NCBI RefSeq assembly: GCF_019578655.1
Contig: NC_063259.1
Coordinates: 28,197,277-28,261,276 of the forward strand
DNA from: Ricinus communis
Taxonomy: Eukaryota; Streptophyta; Magnoliopsida; Malpighiales; Euphorbiaceae
Length of the DNA stretch: 64,000 nucleotides
Reading direction: 5' to 3'
Under the pieces are notes generated by a model. The model was given only the letters and a program-made list of their open reading frames with translations, had not been told where the DNA came from and made no database searches. Made by a program: the position numbers and the translations under genes. Shown piece by piece: positions 12,256 through 26,120 of the stretch. How positions within the stretch are numbered: the first letter of the stretch is position 1; each line of letters opens with the position of its first letter.

Positions 12256-15200
12256 CTAGGGAGAGGGGAATGCAGCAGACAAGAACTCCTCATCCTCCAC
12301 GAAAACTTGCAGATTTTTGGATTTCATCAAAAATTCAACTGCTTCTTCATCAAAATTCAGCACGAAAGCCAACCTAATCAACTCAGAAAGCGCACGTATG
12401 TGACTTTCTTTCTCCCATAACACTCCCTCAGCTATTGCCTCAGAGAAATATGTTGCATATTCAACGAGATTTCTCTGTCCACCGGCTCTATTCGTCTTCT
12501 GTGTGAAAAGCTTAGAACTCTCTTTGTCCCAGCGTAGCATTCGTTCAGTTCTTACTTTCACGATCTCACCAGATGAGAGTGATAAACTGTAGCTTACTTC
12601 AATTCGCTCCACTGTCTCCAACAGAGTGAGGTGGAGGAGGCACTTTACAGCTTCATGCCTTGTTTTTGGTTCCATTTTAAGAGAAGGATCAGCTAGAAAG
12701 CCCAAAATGAGTCTAACCAGCCCTTTCCCAATCCCAATTTCGTTTGCACTCGCCTGCTTAAGCTCTATACTATCTTCTAAAGAGAGTTCTTCCATCTGCA
12801 CTGATTCAGAGATTGTGCGAACCCCGATTTTCCTGTACACTTCAAGCAACATACTCCGAGGCAAAGAAGGGGCGCTTGGCTGAGGATACCAGACAAATAT
12901 AGAGCGGGTTGAACACTTCTCAAAGAGGTCTTTCAGTTGAAGGTCATCCGCTATAAAAACATCGCACTTGTCGGACATCAATATTTCACCAGAGCCTGAA
13001 AGAACGGGAAGTTTTGCCAAGTCATCGGCCAGAATTTTTTCTACTTTTGAGCTCTTTTGCTTAATAACCCACCCCCAGAATGCACAACATGCAGCATGCG
13101 TCAATTGGTGTCCTGTGTTTTCCCAAGTCTTCCAAAGCTTGCAGTAATCATCGATTGAAGGATTGCTTTTGACGCCAAATTCGCTGGAAAAGAAATTGAG
13201 CAACCTCGGCTGATAGTGTTTCTCTAGAACATTCAACAGCAAGCCAAAGAGATTATCCTTGTCATGTAGAGCACATGCTCCTGGATTAACCCACTTTCCA
13301 TCTTCATTTCCAAATGGAATCCAAATCAAGTCAGTTGTTGTACTTCCAGGCTTCCACTTGTATTGAATCAAAAATTCATATATTCGTAGTATGGTGGCAA
13401 ATTCAGAATGAGAAACTAGGTGACTGGCGAGCAATGAGCATCCCTTTTCTAATTCAACAATGACTCCTATAGCACTGAGTTCTCTTTTGTATGATGTAAT
13501 TATAGAACCATAAAATCCATCATCAATGAAAGGTCCATCAGTCTGCTTCACATGGGATCCCCAATTCGAATCGAACAAGCAGCACATGTCTGGAGCCGCA
13601 TAACCTGCATTGGTCCTCAACCATTTTTTAGAAGCCTTTTTCAGAAAAACCTGCGGAAGAGATGAATCCTTTTGCAAGAAAATCCGGATAAATTCGAGCA
13701 ATGAGAACACATTCGCAGGAGTTATGCTTCTGGGATCCTGGGGAAAACAAAGACCATCAACCACGAACTTCAAGCCATCTGTAAAACTAGTAACCACCCC
13801 CAAACTCTTTAGTTCCTTTCTATATTCATATATCTCCTTCCCATAACAAGTGTCACTATCATCAATAAGAGGAAGCAGAGTAATTGGAGAGATTGACTCC
13901 CAATCAGGCCCAAACAGGATGCAGTCTTGCGGAGATCTATAATAACCAAGCCTAGTCTTTAACCATTTTGCTTCACGGATGCAGCTCGTCAGATCTGGAG
14001 GAAGTTTTTGAGGAGACCCCTTTAGCTGTCTGTAGCATGCCAGGAAAGAAAGAACATTATTCTTGGTAATGGAATGTAATGATGCCTGCTGCTTAAAAGT
14101 GAGCGCAAAGACTTTAGCAGCCTCCTCCAAGTCTACTATTACTCCCAGCTGCTTCAACTCCTTTCTAAAAGAAATGATGTTGCTTCCATAGAAACTATCA
14201 AGAATGAATGGAAAACCACCGAAAATCTCTAGAAGGCAACCCCATTCAGGATCAAACAAAAAGCATTCACCTGGACGCTTATAACCAAAGTCAGTCTTCA
14301 GACATTTTGCACTTTTACAAGCATTAACCAGTTTTTCAGCAGATTGAATATGGCGAATGCAATCCAATACCAAATAAAGAGTTTCAGCTGTAAGATTGTT
14401 CAACATCGAAGGGTTCAGAAAGTCCACAACCACCTGGTGATTTTCACAGAAGCCAATGGTGACGCCAAGGAGCTGAAGTTCTGTCTGGAAATAAAGAATT
14501 TCATCGCCATAATATTGTTGATCAATGAAGGGGATGTCACTTATTTGCTTAGCACTTGCCCACTCCTGATTGTACAAAACAGATCCAACCGGAGATCGGC
14601 TACCACGGGATGTGTGCAGCCATCTTCCATCCTTAACGCTGCAAATAAAACCACTTGGAGAAAGCAAATTTTTCCTCAAAAACCTAATAAAATTGAGCAT
14701 TGCAATCACATGGCTTTTGCTTAAGGTAGATGAAGTAGCAAGAGACATGAGTCGCTTCCCAATAAATTCACACGCTTCTCTATATTCAAACATGACTCCA
14801 ATTGATTTTAGCTCCTCCCTGTACTTATAAATTTCATCACCGTAGAAGCTCTTATCAATTAATGGAATGTCCACAAGTACAGATCCATGCTGCATAATGC
14901 TTCCCCAGTCGGAATTTCCCGAGGTGAGTAGGAATGACTGAGATGGTGGTCTGTGACCAGGAAAGCCATTCATGGTAATTCTCAGCCAGCTACCATTCTT
15001 TATGCAAGATAAAAACTTGTCTGGAATGCCATTGCCCTTATTGTTCAGATAGCGAATCCATTCCAACAGCAAGAACGCATTCTGCTTCGTAAGTGTTGCA
15101 GACACCGCTGGGATTCCAGCATCGGGAGGAGATATATGAGGAATATCAACAGCACGAAGACGAGCTTTCAGAAATAGTATAAGCTGCTTTCCAGTCATGC

Positions 15201-18200
15201 TTTGACCAGCATAACATGCAGGACGTGAGTAGTCTTCTCCCAACTCAATATAGCCATCTTCTCTCCAGGGATTTGAACCAATTAACCGCACCCATTCACT
15301 TTCATTAGCTGGTACAAGAACTGCACTCCTCCTCGTTCTCACATTCCCATAGTTGTCCACAAGAGGCACAACATCACGTAGATTGTTAATCTGTGAATCT
15401 GATAGATACTGGCGAGAGAAGGAATGATATAAGAAGTGAACATAGGCAATGGCGAGTTTTCGGTCAGCACTGACATGATTAGTGAGTACGGTTGCATACT
15501 CGTACACACTGCAAGCAGTGAGTTTGACATGGTTTATAAGCCAATCCCACACTACTTGTTTTTTGGAACATGACCTGATAGTTTGTTGTGTACCTAGAGG
15601 CACAAAAAACCATTTCGCAGCGCATCTGAATTCTTTATTCCAATCAATCAACCATGAGGCATGAGTCAATGCATTGGCAAAGCACAGCGACAATACACCC
15701 CTTGTTGACTCGCTAATAGTGGCCAAATGCACACTCCCATCAAGACCTACATATTCTATAAGTGGAATTCTCAAAATCTCGGTATTCTGAAACTTAGATT
15801 GCCAATTGTCAGCCAAAAAAATGAGAAGTTCCAGATAGGTTTCGTCTGAGACTCCCATTACAAGATTAGAGCCCTGAATGCACTTTGCATACCATTCATT
15901 GTTCACTGATCCCACTCCCAGGAAATTCAGTATTTGATCATATTCCGGTTTGTCAAATGAAGAACTCAGAATATAAGAACCATGGGATGAGAGATTATGC
16001 AAGCTCACTCCTTGATTCCTTGCCTTCTTCAGTATATTCCAAAATTCAGGCATTATTCGGCGAACTTCACATGGCTTATGAAAGAATTTCTGCACCGTGT
16101 ATGACTCACTTGGGAGAATATTTTCCGCAGCCAGTTTTGTTTTGATTGATTCTCTGACAACATTCAACTTTGGATAGGGAGAGCCGCTGAGTGGCAGGAA
16201 CTCAAACATTCGAGGCAAACTAGATAGCGGTGCATCTTCTGTACTTTTTACCAGCGAGATTAATGCATTGACAAAAGCACAGGGCACGCAGTCAAGAATC
16301 CCTTGATTCCATGTGTTGTCCAACAATATCGTTTCTCTTGATGATGCCAGAATAAAATCTGCTTGAATTATGAATGGGAAATTTGTAACCATCTCTGTAG
16401 GAAGGAATGCATAAACTCCAGGTGAGCTGGTTCCTCGATGCAGACGCTCTGCATTAGGAAAAGCCAAACTAACCAACCAATCCTCCACATCCATTCTCCT
16501 CTCAACTCTGTTTTCCTGTCTAACAGGAAACTTCTGCCTCCAGATATGGTAGCTGCATTCTGCCCTGGAGCTATCACCATTTTCCTCTGCAGACAGGTGG
16601 AGTGTGTAGGATTCGGCATCAATATTCTTCCTTGTCACGAAATTGGTCTCTTTTGTAATAGCTATTGCACTAACAGTATTGAGTCTTGGATCTTCATTAT
16701 CCTCCCTGACAGAGAGGCACTTTATCTTCGACAGGAATAGCAGTACTTCTGGATGGATGCTCGAAAGTTGCTGCTTTACAGGTCCCATCTTGTCAGGCTT
16801 CAAAGGCAAGACAATGGTGGTAGTAGGTAAAGAGCACCTGGAACCATATATTTGCTTTATGTCAGAAAGAGATGGGCTATCCTCAACCCATTCAGGAACT
16901 ATGTAGCCAAGCTTGCAGTCTGGAGAAGGCTTTTCACTGAATCGTATCTGATAACCATTACTGAATATGCAGGGTTGTGCACTAACGAGAAACACACTCT
17001 TGAACCCAATTCCTGTAGATCAACCAACAACAAGGTCTCTTAGAAGAACTTCTTGAGATATATCTCATGGCATTTCTTCAAACCCGAATGACCAAGGAGG
17101 CAAAAATTGTGAAAATAAAAACAAAAAGAGAAAATGATAACAATTATTATATCTCCCTAACTGGTCATCAAATAAAACTATAAACTAACATGCACTATAT
17201 GAAAAATGAATAGTATTTCTTTTAAATTAAAATCAGATGCAAGTCAGTAAGATCGACTATGCTTAATAAATGAACAAATTACTCTTGCAGTGGCATATGT
17301 GGAATCAAGCATGAAACTTGACCAGGCGTATTTTTGGAATGAAAAGTGTCATACAGGTTGGATATATCTGAAAAGTCTAAAAATGCAAGAATTCAGTCCA
17401 ATTGAATTGTATTTGGAGATCATAGTGGTTACAATTCCATTCTTTTATCTTCACAAAAACAATTCTTTAATTTCTTTGTCAAAAAAGAAACATTGAAATC
17501 AAGAAAGAAATTATGCAATTTTGGAAGAATTCAATTCAATTGTACCGTTGCCCATGAGCATTACCAAATAAGACAGGTTAAGGTGATGTTTAATATTTCA
17601 GCACTTATTACTTTTATCCCTTTTATAACCTAATTTATCGTTTAAATTTAAATTTTTTATTATTTATTACTTTTTAAATGGTTTGACAGCATAATATAAT
17701 CTATCTTAACATAGTGTTTTGTTAAAATCCATAAAATTTATAGAATTCATTTGTGAATTTAAAATTTATGTGATTTAAATGGAGTAAAAGTTAATTTACA
17801 TTATATTTAGTTGAAACCTATAAATTTATAAAATTCATTTGCAAATCAAAAGTTTATATATTTTGAAATAAAGTGAAAGTAATTTAGAATTCTAAGTATT
17901 CAAATTTATGTGGAATTAGTTATAATTAATCTAAATTCTATGAAAATCCGTAAAATTTGTAAATGAATTCCATATTAATTTGTTAACATACTGTATAACA
18001 CCAAAATATCTCTTTCAACTTTTTCATTTTTATTTTACTTTCTTTCTCATGTATTTTTTTCAAATGAAATAAATTTTTAACAGATTTCAATCAAACATAA
18101 TATTAGTATTCTACGTAATTAAATTTGTATGAAATTAATTATAGTTAAACTAAATTCTAATAAAATAGATAGAATTTTCAAATAAATTCCACATTAGTGA

Positions 18201-19840
18201 GTCAATATATTTCATAACACAAAATATTTTTTTCAAATTTATTATTTTTATTTTATCTTCTCTCTTATCTCTTTTTTTTTTAAATAAAATAAATTTTTTT
18301 ATGAATTTAAATCAAACATAGTATAAAAATTTCATTTAAGTCAAAATAGTTAGTTTAGCACATACATTATCATTATTAGTATTATTATCATCATCATTAT
18401 TATAATAATAATAATAATTTATTATTATTATTATTGCTATTGTTATTACTATTAGTACTACTATTATTATTATTACTATAATTATTACTATTATTATTAT
18501 TATTATAAGTTTTTGATAAGTAACGGCTTACTTTCAAAAAATTTTAGTGTTATGCAACGGTGAAATATAAGTGTCCTTTATGAAAAATACTGCAGTTGTT
18601 AGTTACCATAAAAGTATATATATATATTATATGGGAGTGGGATTCAATGGATACTAAAACTGTAGAAGAAATTAATATAAAAGATATAAAGTTATCATAT
18701 GACCGACGCTATTCTTAAATTATTGTTCACTTTTATACTCTTAATCTATATATCTTTTAAAAAAATTAAATATAATAGTCTAAACAACTCAAGTTTTTAT
18801 AAAATTTAACTATTTTAATTAATTTTTAAAAAATTATCAATTTAGTCAATTGAATACAATTTTAGCCTAATTGAGTTATTTGTCAAAATTAAACAATGCG
18901 AGCAATGACATTGATACCAATTAGAAAATGAAAAATCTAAATTGATGAGTCTTAATATCACATTATTTATACGCGTTACTTAATTTTGAGTTACCATTTC
19001 TTAAATTGCATTCCCGTTATTACTCATATTTTTTAATTTTGATTAGTAACTCAATTTGACTAAAATTGTGCTAAATCGTGACTAAATTGATAATTTTTTA
19101 AGAATTTACCAAAACAGCAAACTAATACAAAAGTTTAAATTTTTTTATTATTAGGCTAAAATTTTGAATATATAATAAATGACTTTTAGTAATTAAAATT
19201 AACAAAAAAATTGATTATATTTAATATTTAAGGATTTTAATATTATGATACTGAATATTTTTAATATTTTGCCGCTTATTCGATTTTATGAAACGAAATA
19301 TGCATAGGTTAAGCTATTCATTTCGGTGAAGAAAAATAAAGAAATAAATTGAGTAAGAAAAAAGAGTACACCTTTCTCCCCGATATAACCGCGTTTGCGG
19401 TTGCCTTTCTTAGTGGAATTTCCAACGCTGCAAATGGAGTCGATGTTCTTAGGAGTAAAACCCATCTCGTTATTGAAAATGAGCAAAGTGGCAGATGCAC
19501 CAGTAGCAGTTATATCACGAGATGTTATGACAAACTCAAGCGAAGGATCCACCCCTGCCGGGTATTCATTGTCTTCTGCATTCTGTTTTAGCTAAACTTC
19601 AGAAAACAAATCATAGCTACTAATACTATTACTAACATATCATCACGGAAAAGAGGGAAAAAAAGGAACCTGGATGAGTTCCATGAGAAAGTGAACATCC
19701 TTGGCATAGAGTTCAGCAGAGAGATACTCAACAGCCTTGTCAAGCATGGAAGCCAGTGGATTCTCTTGTCCGCCGATGGAAAACGTCGTTTTCCTAAGAT
19801 GCTCTATATGATCTCGGGGACTGTTACTACTAGTCGCCAT
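12256..19840 (-). CDS. NO VEIN/sacsin-like protein with HSP90-type (Bergerat) ATPase domain
   Basis: Three exons, 19840-19670, 19582-19372 and 17012-12256, give 1712 residues with consistent phases (0 and 1). The N-terminus carries the Bergerat fold: the N-box is split by intron 1 (ELIQ at residues 54-57, then NAEDN), and the G-box GEKG|IGFKS is split by intron 2. This places it with the plant NOV-like histidine kinase-, gyrase B- and HSP90-like ATPase proteins (Arabidopsis At3g48770 type), and such domains also occur in sacsin. Roughly residues 840-1320 hold about five copies, 105-120 residues apart, of a unit with a YYGDEI-type motif, then REL, then LGV, each preceded by a W-containing IK.GRWL-type segment. 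No enzymatic role is established for this type; NOV itself acts in auxin-dependent patterning. Intron 2 is 2.36 kb and filled with repeats. Start 19840 is the first ATG giving the conserved N-terminus. The product is near the family's usual large size. Confidence 0.88.
17712..18323. repeat. MITE-like element with internal tandem duplications, in an intron
   Basis: The ends form imperfect terminal inverted repeats of about 28 bases: left TGTTTTGTTAAAATCCATAA, and right, read on the minus strand, TGTTTGATTTAAATTCATAA. Inside are two diverged tandem duplications: about 92 bases (17718-17808 and 17811-17900), and about 210-217 bases (17890-18100 and 18102-18318, both ending in ATCAAACATA). There is no coding capacity. 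A TAG triplet flanks both ends and could be a target duplication. A non-autonomous DNA transposon is the best reading. Confidence 0.5.
18363..18509. repeat. Imperfect (ATT)n microsatellite in intron
   Basis: About 145 bases consist almost entirely of ATT/ATC/AGT triplets, with a strand switch to AAT near 18400, seen directly. Confidence 0.85.
18775..19158. repeat. Long inverted repeat (foldback element) in intron
   Basis: The left arm (about 18775-18930) and the right arm (about 18994-19158) are reverse complements with moderate divergence. The best block is AAAAAATTATCAATTTAGTC at the left (18828-18847), present on the minus strand at 19083-19102, followed in both arms by CAATTTTAG, AATTGAGTTA and TCAAAATTAAA. 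The loop is about 60 bases. It has the form of a foldback MITE or short MULE remnant and would make a hairpin in the pre-mRNA. Confidence 0.7.
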
Positions 19841-21392
19841 TGCAAAACTAAACAAAGAAACAGAGAGTGAGAGAGAGAAAAAGAAAATAAACAAGTCTCA
19901 AGAGTGAAATAAGAAGCAGTGTCGTGACTAGTGAGTGTGTAGTGAAGTTAAGGGGCGAGAGACAACTTCATGGGGAAGGTAACTTCGTGGAGAAGGAGTA
20001 GAAAAGCAAAAGACAAAAAAAAAAGGAGAATGTGAATGGCAAAAGAAAAGGATTTGGGGTGTTGACGTTGACGATGATTAATTATTGAAAAAGTAGTCTG
20101 GAGCATCAACAAGGAAAGAAATGGTACAGCAAGTTCTTTTTTTATTTAACTAATTTTGAGTGTCCACCAGAAATTAAGATTTTTAAAGAAATTTTTTTAT
20201 TACCGATTAAATTTTTATCCGACATAATTTAAATTAATCTTAAAATATATATATATATATATAGTAAAAGCCATGGCCTAGGACATAGTACATAGTAACC
20301 GCCAAACTGACTATCAGTCCATTTTCTTGGCTCAGTTTCCGTCTATTTGTGTTCATCCGCCACGCTTTCTCCGTCTCTTCTTCAATTTTTATGTTATAAG
20401 AAGAGTTTTATCTTTGGATTAAGATACTTCATATTTTACAATTTTTATTATTAAATTTAATTAAATATCTAAAGTTTTATCGAAAAATTAATTTAAACTT
20501 CATATAATATATAGTTTTTTATCAAATAATAAAATGTTAACTATTAAATTTAAATTTAATGATTAAAATTATAATAATATAACCTATCATGATTTATATC
20601 AATCTTTATCTTTTAGACTAGTTTTAACATCTTAAATGTGAGAAATAAATAAAGATTAATTTAGTATATAAATATTCATAAATATCATTTGTTCAAATAC
20701 ATTTTAAAAGGAAGAAATATTAAAAATAACATATTAAGAAAACTAATAAATCAAGTTTTTAAAATAAAGAAAACATTTCCTAAAAAAAAGAAAAAAAAAT
20801 AGATGTCAATTGGACAGGTTCGCTTGATGATCCAGTCAATTTTATAGATGTACCGCCCAGCCTGATCAACCCCTAAAAAAACCTGCCTAAGCCCGACCCT
20901 TGTCATCAGGTCAAGCCACGACGTCTCTAATGTCAATTTCTGCATGTTCTGTAATCTGTGTAATCTTAGTTAAAAGAACTGCAAGAGCAGCTGATTTCAT
21001 CGCCTAAAGCAAGGAAGATCAATACCCAGCCTGTTTCCTGGATGTTTGGTCCTCCTCAAGCTTAGCTTCTATTTTGTAATCTGATTCTTCTTTGTCTATT
21101 TAATGAATTTGCTCTTGATCAAAAAATAAAAACAAAAAACTTTCATTCTCAATTGAGGAAGCACACTCAGCTTCCGAAAAACCAAAAGAAAAAGAAAAAA
21201 AAAAAAAAAAGAACTGTACAAGAAAAGTGGAATTACACTTGCAGTATACACTAACACTGGGGCCTCTATTGTGCGGATTATACACCGAGTATTTATATAA
21301 TGGGTATAATAAATGAGAACAATAATTAAATAAGTAAAAGAAAAAAGAAACAAAAAGCATTGAAGCCCCTAGTAGCTCCTCACTTTCGTACT
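19841..21392. other. NOV-like promoter and kinase 3' flank
   Basis: The region upstream of the NOV-like start codon (19841-20100) is purine-rich (GAGAGTGAGAGAGAG) and probably includes its leader. An AT run lies at about 20246-20262. The remainder to 21392 is AT-rich, with a poly-A stretch near 21189-21211, and includes the 3' UTR of the kinase. No gene was recognised. Confidence 0.5.
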
Positions 21393-24300
21393 CTACCTCC
21401 GGCTGCCAAAAACCTCAGATTTTCCCTTGAATAATAGATCCAATGACAGTCCTACTGATGACGGATTAAATGGGCGGATAAATTTTCGAGATGGAGCCAT
21501 TTGGGGATCTTCTTTATTAGTTTTCCTTCTTCTGGAGGGGCCCCCAATGGCTTCTGCACTTTTAATAGATGATGACTTCGAATCGAATATGGAAGAGTTA
21601 AAAGAAGTATCAGTTGCACCAAATGATACAGGGCCTTTTTGCGATGCATCTATAGGATGTCCAACTGCTGCATCCTGATGAGGAGGTGGAAATTTCTCAC
21701 TCTTGCTCTTGGCATTTCCTTGTGTCATGACTCTCCATCTCTGAAAATATTGGGGGAAAAGGAACATCAAGCCAAAGGTTACATTGGATATCGCAAGGTA
21801 GAGTAGAAATGTAATGCCATGCGACACCTATAGATAATGATGCAGGGATAGACCTAACCAGTTGACAACTCTACATATCCTACTATAATCAGGTTAAAAA
21901 TTAGTTTGGCTAGATGATTAAGACCCTCCAAGTCTCTGACTGAACCCCTGGTGAAAGAGAAGCAACTTGACAGAGCCCGAAGAGTACAGGATGATTGTCA
22001 AAGAACCTTAACAGAGGCATCCCCATTGTTGCCACATAACTTCAAATCCTAAAGACCACTAATTTCAACAGACCAATCCTTGCACTGTTAGAAAAATGTA
22101 GATGACAATATTACTCCAATCATGTTCAGTTACTATCTAGTGCAATAAATAACCAAATTGAGAAGCAGATAGTTTATCAGGTAACTAAAACAAAAATCTT
22201 CTACATACGTCTACGTTTGATGGAATTTCTGCATTGGCTTCTGGAACCGGAATCGCCCTGCCAACCCGATCTCGAATTTTAACTCTTCTAGCACCATCAA
22301 CAGCATTTGACTTTCCACCAAGGCCTTTTTGCCTGAGAGGTAAATTATCACATTAAGAGTATCAGCAAGTAGTCGAGAACATTCCAAAACAAATAAAGTA
22401 GGCATGAAGAAGAATAAATAAACCTTCTTGCTTCCTCTTCTCTCAACTTCACATCCATTTCTTTGCTAGGAGGATACTTGGGTAAACTTGATGGCTCACA
22501 AGCACGAGGTTCAGTATTAAAGAACTGAAGTCAGAAAACCAATTACATGATTACACTCAGAAATTGTATTGAATTTCATTTGACATGCTGGTTTGGCAAC
22601 AAAACTGAGTTGAAAGCATGTCATGGTTCCTTTACTTTTTCCAATTTTTGTACAATATTAAGCCATCCTCAGATTTATGTACAAGGTTTTTATTGGTCAA
22701 CATCACTTACTTCACTATTTAGAGCTGTAGTGGCAGTTCCACGATTATCAGGATCAATTGAAAGAAGAGTTTCTACTAAAGGCAGAGAAGCAGGTGGAAA
22801 ATCTTTGAAGGTTTCTGCTATACAGCGTTTGTACGGCTGCTGAGGTTTGAAAAGGGTTGCATTAGGCAGTTTTGATTTCTTCCAGTACTCCTCTGATGGG
22901 GAACCACATAACTTAAATATCTTGTGCAGTTGTTCAACCTAAGCAAAAAATAAAACAAATGAGAAACAAGTCAATGGAACTTGCTGACTGTTAGACAGAA
23001 CAAGAAAGACTGTAATAGCAGGAATAGAAAGACAAACAGGACAATGCTGCCAAATCAGATTCAAAGCAATATAAATTTTAAAAATCAATAGGTAAACAAC
23101 TTCATGCACCTATCATGATAAGGAGATGATTCCATTACATGAATGATTGGAGACTTTAATTTTGTTGCCTCGACACGGGTCTCCCTGTCAATCAAAATGT
23201 ATTCTAGCAGACTAACATGAGATCTAACAACCATTTCCGAAAGCAGATTAGTCAGATTAAAGACAATGTGCACTCAGACTAATATTGCAAAAGGACTGTA
23301 GCAGTATCAGTAGCAGCAGCAGCAGCAGCAGCATTTCAGCAGAAGAAATAAATCTGTACAGAAATAATTTAACCTGATCAGCACAACCAGAACAGTACCT
23401 CTGTCCGTCCTGGCATTATTGGCTTCCCAGCAAGTAGTTCTGCCAAAATGCAGCCCGCACTCCAAAGGTCAACACCAACACTGTAATAAGTGGCCCCGAG
23501 AAGAAGCTCGGGAGGACGGTACCAGAGGGTAACAACTCGACTAGTCATCGGAACTTTTCTCTCAGGATCAAAGAAAGTTGCCAGTCCAAAGTCAGCAATT
23601 TTCAGAACTCCTTCATTATCAATAAGCAGATTGGAACCCTTGATATCGCGGTGCAAGACACCTCGTTTGTGACAATGCTCGAGGCCAGCTAGCAATTGCT
23701 TGACATAGCATTTGATCTGCAAAGGAGAACAAATTGAAAAATATAATCAGTCAGCCAAATAGACCTATTCTTGATTATGTCAAAAACTCGAGAGCAGATA
23801 ATTACTAAATCAAAACAGGTAAAGTACCATTTAAAGAACTAATATTAAAACATTTACTTACATTTAGCAATATACTGTTCAAGGTATAGGATGCTTGCAA
23901 ATTCCAAAGGCAATATACCAAAAGAAATAATTACATATATGCAGTTCAATCAATGTTTTTATATTTGGACAGAAACGAAGGATTTTAGAGGTAACGTGCT
24001 ATACAGGAAATAGACTTCTACTTAGAAATATATCAGCTCAAACAAGCATCAAACTTATCATTACTTGTGCTGTGTCACATTGCTCTCTAATTCCATTATT
24101 GATCTGAAGAAGATGTTCTTTTCTTGGAAAAAGAGATCAAATTATAGGCAGCTAACTTGTAAGAAACAGATAGTTATATGTGCTGATCACTTAATTTGTG
24201 TAAACAAAAGCCATTTTCAAGTTTCTTTGTGCTACTTCTAAAGAGTTTCTTAGCTTGAACTCAACTAAGCCTTAAGAAGCAGAAAGCTGTCACATTTTGT

Positions 24301-26120
24301 CCACAAGTAACTAAAATGCTTCTAGCTTTAAAACCAAAAAAAGTAAAATAGAAAAGACAAACTAACTTGACTGAGAAAGAATATATCCCATATCATTATT
24401 TGCTAAAATCAAAAACAAAAAGAGAGAAGAAATTGACAACCTTCTTTTGACAATAAAAGAAAATAATTAACTCTGAACTAAAATCAAGCTCAAGCATGTA
24501 ATCACTACCTGGGATAGATGGCAAAATGGAAGACTGTTACAGGTATTCTGGAGTTCTAGATGAAATCAATAACATAATTTGCATTCAAGGGTTCTGTATT
24601 AATATTCTTAATATTGCACTCTGAATGACAATTAGATGGAGCTGAAAGCTTATGTTTTCTATTCTATTCAACTTGCAAAAATATAAAAAATGTTTTCTAT
24701 TCCATCCAACAAATAAAAAAACACTTCAACAGGATTAACAAAAATGTGGTATATAAACAGAGAGAATAGCATAAAGTTCTTTTCAAAAATCAATAAAATT
24801 GAAGTTAACCTCTTTATCTTTCTATGCATATTCATATAAAAAGTCGACTTGAAAAAGGCAGAAGGAGAGAGAGAAGGCACATTTTTTAAATATACAATTA
24901 GAAACTATATGATGAGGAGACAAAAAGGGAGTGTCCCTAGTGACTATGAATCCACATGTTATGACATAAGCTATGAAATTTCGACGAATTTTCAAGCCCA
25001 AAAAATTACAGAACATCATATACACATATGAAAGTTCCACAGATCATAGTAACACAAACTACTAGGCATGGGACCCCATAACTGTGGAGAGGTCTTTGTA
25101 CTAATACCAAAGCTCTTCAACAAGAGAAACAAAAAAAGACAAACATAGCCTTCGCCATAGTCTAGAAAGACCTAGTTGGGAAAACAAAGAGTAAAATGCA
25201 AAACATCCAAAAGCTAAAAACAACCTTGAAACCACATACCCAAAGCCTTCCACACCACCAAACTAACATTCCCCACAATACAATAGAAAAATCTACTTCA
25301 CTCAACAAACACAAATTAAATCAAAACTACCAACAAAAAATATTTTTGAAAAGAAAAGGACACCTGTAGTATTCATCAAGGATATACCTGAGCCTCATTA
25401 AACTTGACTCCTTGGCATGCTGCGAGTCCAGCGAGATCATGATCCATATACTCAAACACCAAATAAAGACTGCAAGACATTCTTGAAGTAACCAAACCTT
25501 CAAGCTTAAGCACATTGGGATGATCTAATCTTCTCAAGACAAGAATCTCTCTCGCCATAAATTTAACACTCTCTGGCTCTAAATTATCGAACCTTACTTT
25601 CTTTAAAGCAACAATCTTTCCTGTTATCAGATCCCTTGCTTTATATACATTGCTATATGTACCTTGGCCAATCTAATCATCAAAACACATAACAATAATA
25701 ATTATCACTATTAATAAATTAAGAACAAAACTTGCCACGTAATATTAAATGCCACATTAATTTAATAAAATTATTAAATTTGTTTACTTTATCAAGCTTC
25801 TCGAAAGTGTTAGCTCGGCGAGGAGTCCAATCACCGATGGCGTCACCGGCTACCGCCATTAACCACGACGGCCAACCTTGCTGGTACCCAAGAACAGGTT
25901 CCGGCGGTCGTGGTCGCCGTCTCTCCGCCGTCAAAACATCCGTATGAAAATCACCGGCGTTTCTAGCCTTCTGCCTCTCTTTTTTATTCCTAGTAACAGC
26001 ATTAACAGCCCCGGTAACGGTAGCAGAAGTATCGCCGGAGCTCCGGCCTCGGTTAGGAGATCCAACAGCACGGCTCCGACGGTCGCCGGCGGTGGTGGTC
26101 TTGCCGATAACGCAACCCAT
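21393..26120 (-). CDS. CDK-like serine/threonine protein kinase (At1g54610 type)
   Basis: Seven exons, 26120-25788, 25672-25388, 23716-23399, 22938-22711, 22524-22424, 22332-22209 and 21740-21393, sum to 578 residues with all phases consistent. The N-terminus MGCVIGK is a classic N-myristoylation signal. The kinase domain begins near residue 105, with the glycine loop GQGTYSNVY, catalytic Lys135 (VALKKV), [12 protein letters not shown] in the alpha-C position where cyclin-dependent kinases carry PSTAIRE-like motifs, HRDIKGSN (Asp230), DFG (Asp248), and [12 protein letters not shown]. This EPESVKF variant is typical of the plant CDK-like/CRK group. The C-terminal 150 residues are basic and Ser-rich with low complexity. 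Family members (for example IBS1) act in defence priming, but the substrate and cyclin partner are unknown. The third-exon acceptor is separated from exon 2 by 1.67 kb of intron. Confidence 0.93.
23313..23333. repeat. (CAG)n triplet run in kinase intron 3
   Basis: Seven AGC/CAG triplets run in a row just upstream (in gene sense) of the exon 4 acceptor side of the intron. It lies within intron sequence 22939-23398, so it is not translated. Confidence 0.85.

Noticed and set aside
12626..16906. Multiple plus-strand frames of 60-126 codons opposite the NOV-like exon
   Set aside because: They are antisense shadows of the long, well-supported minus-strand exon.
21096..21360. Overlapping minus-strand frames rich in Phe
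   Set aside because: They are produced by poly-A tracts on the plus strand (21189-21211); low complexity, not protein-like.
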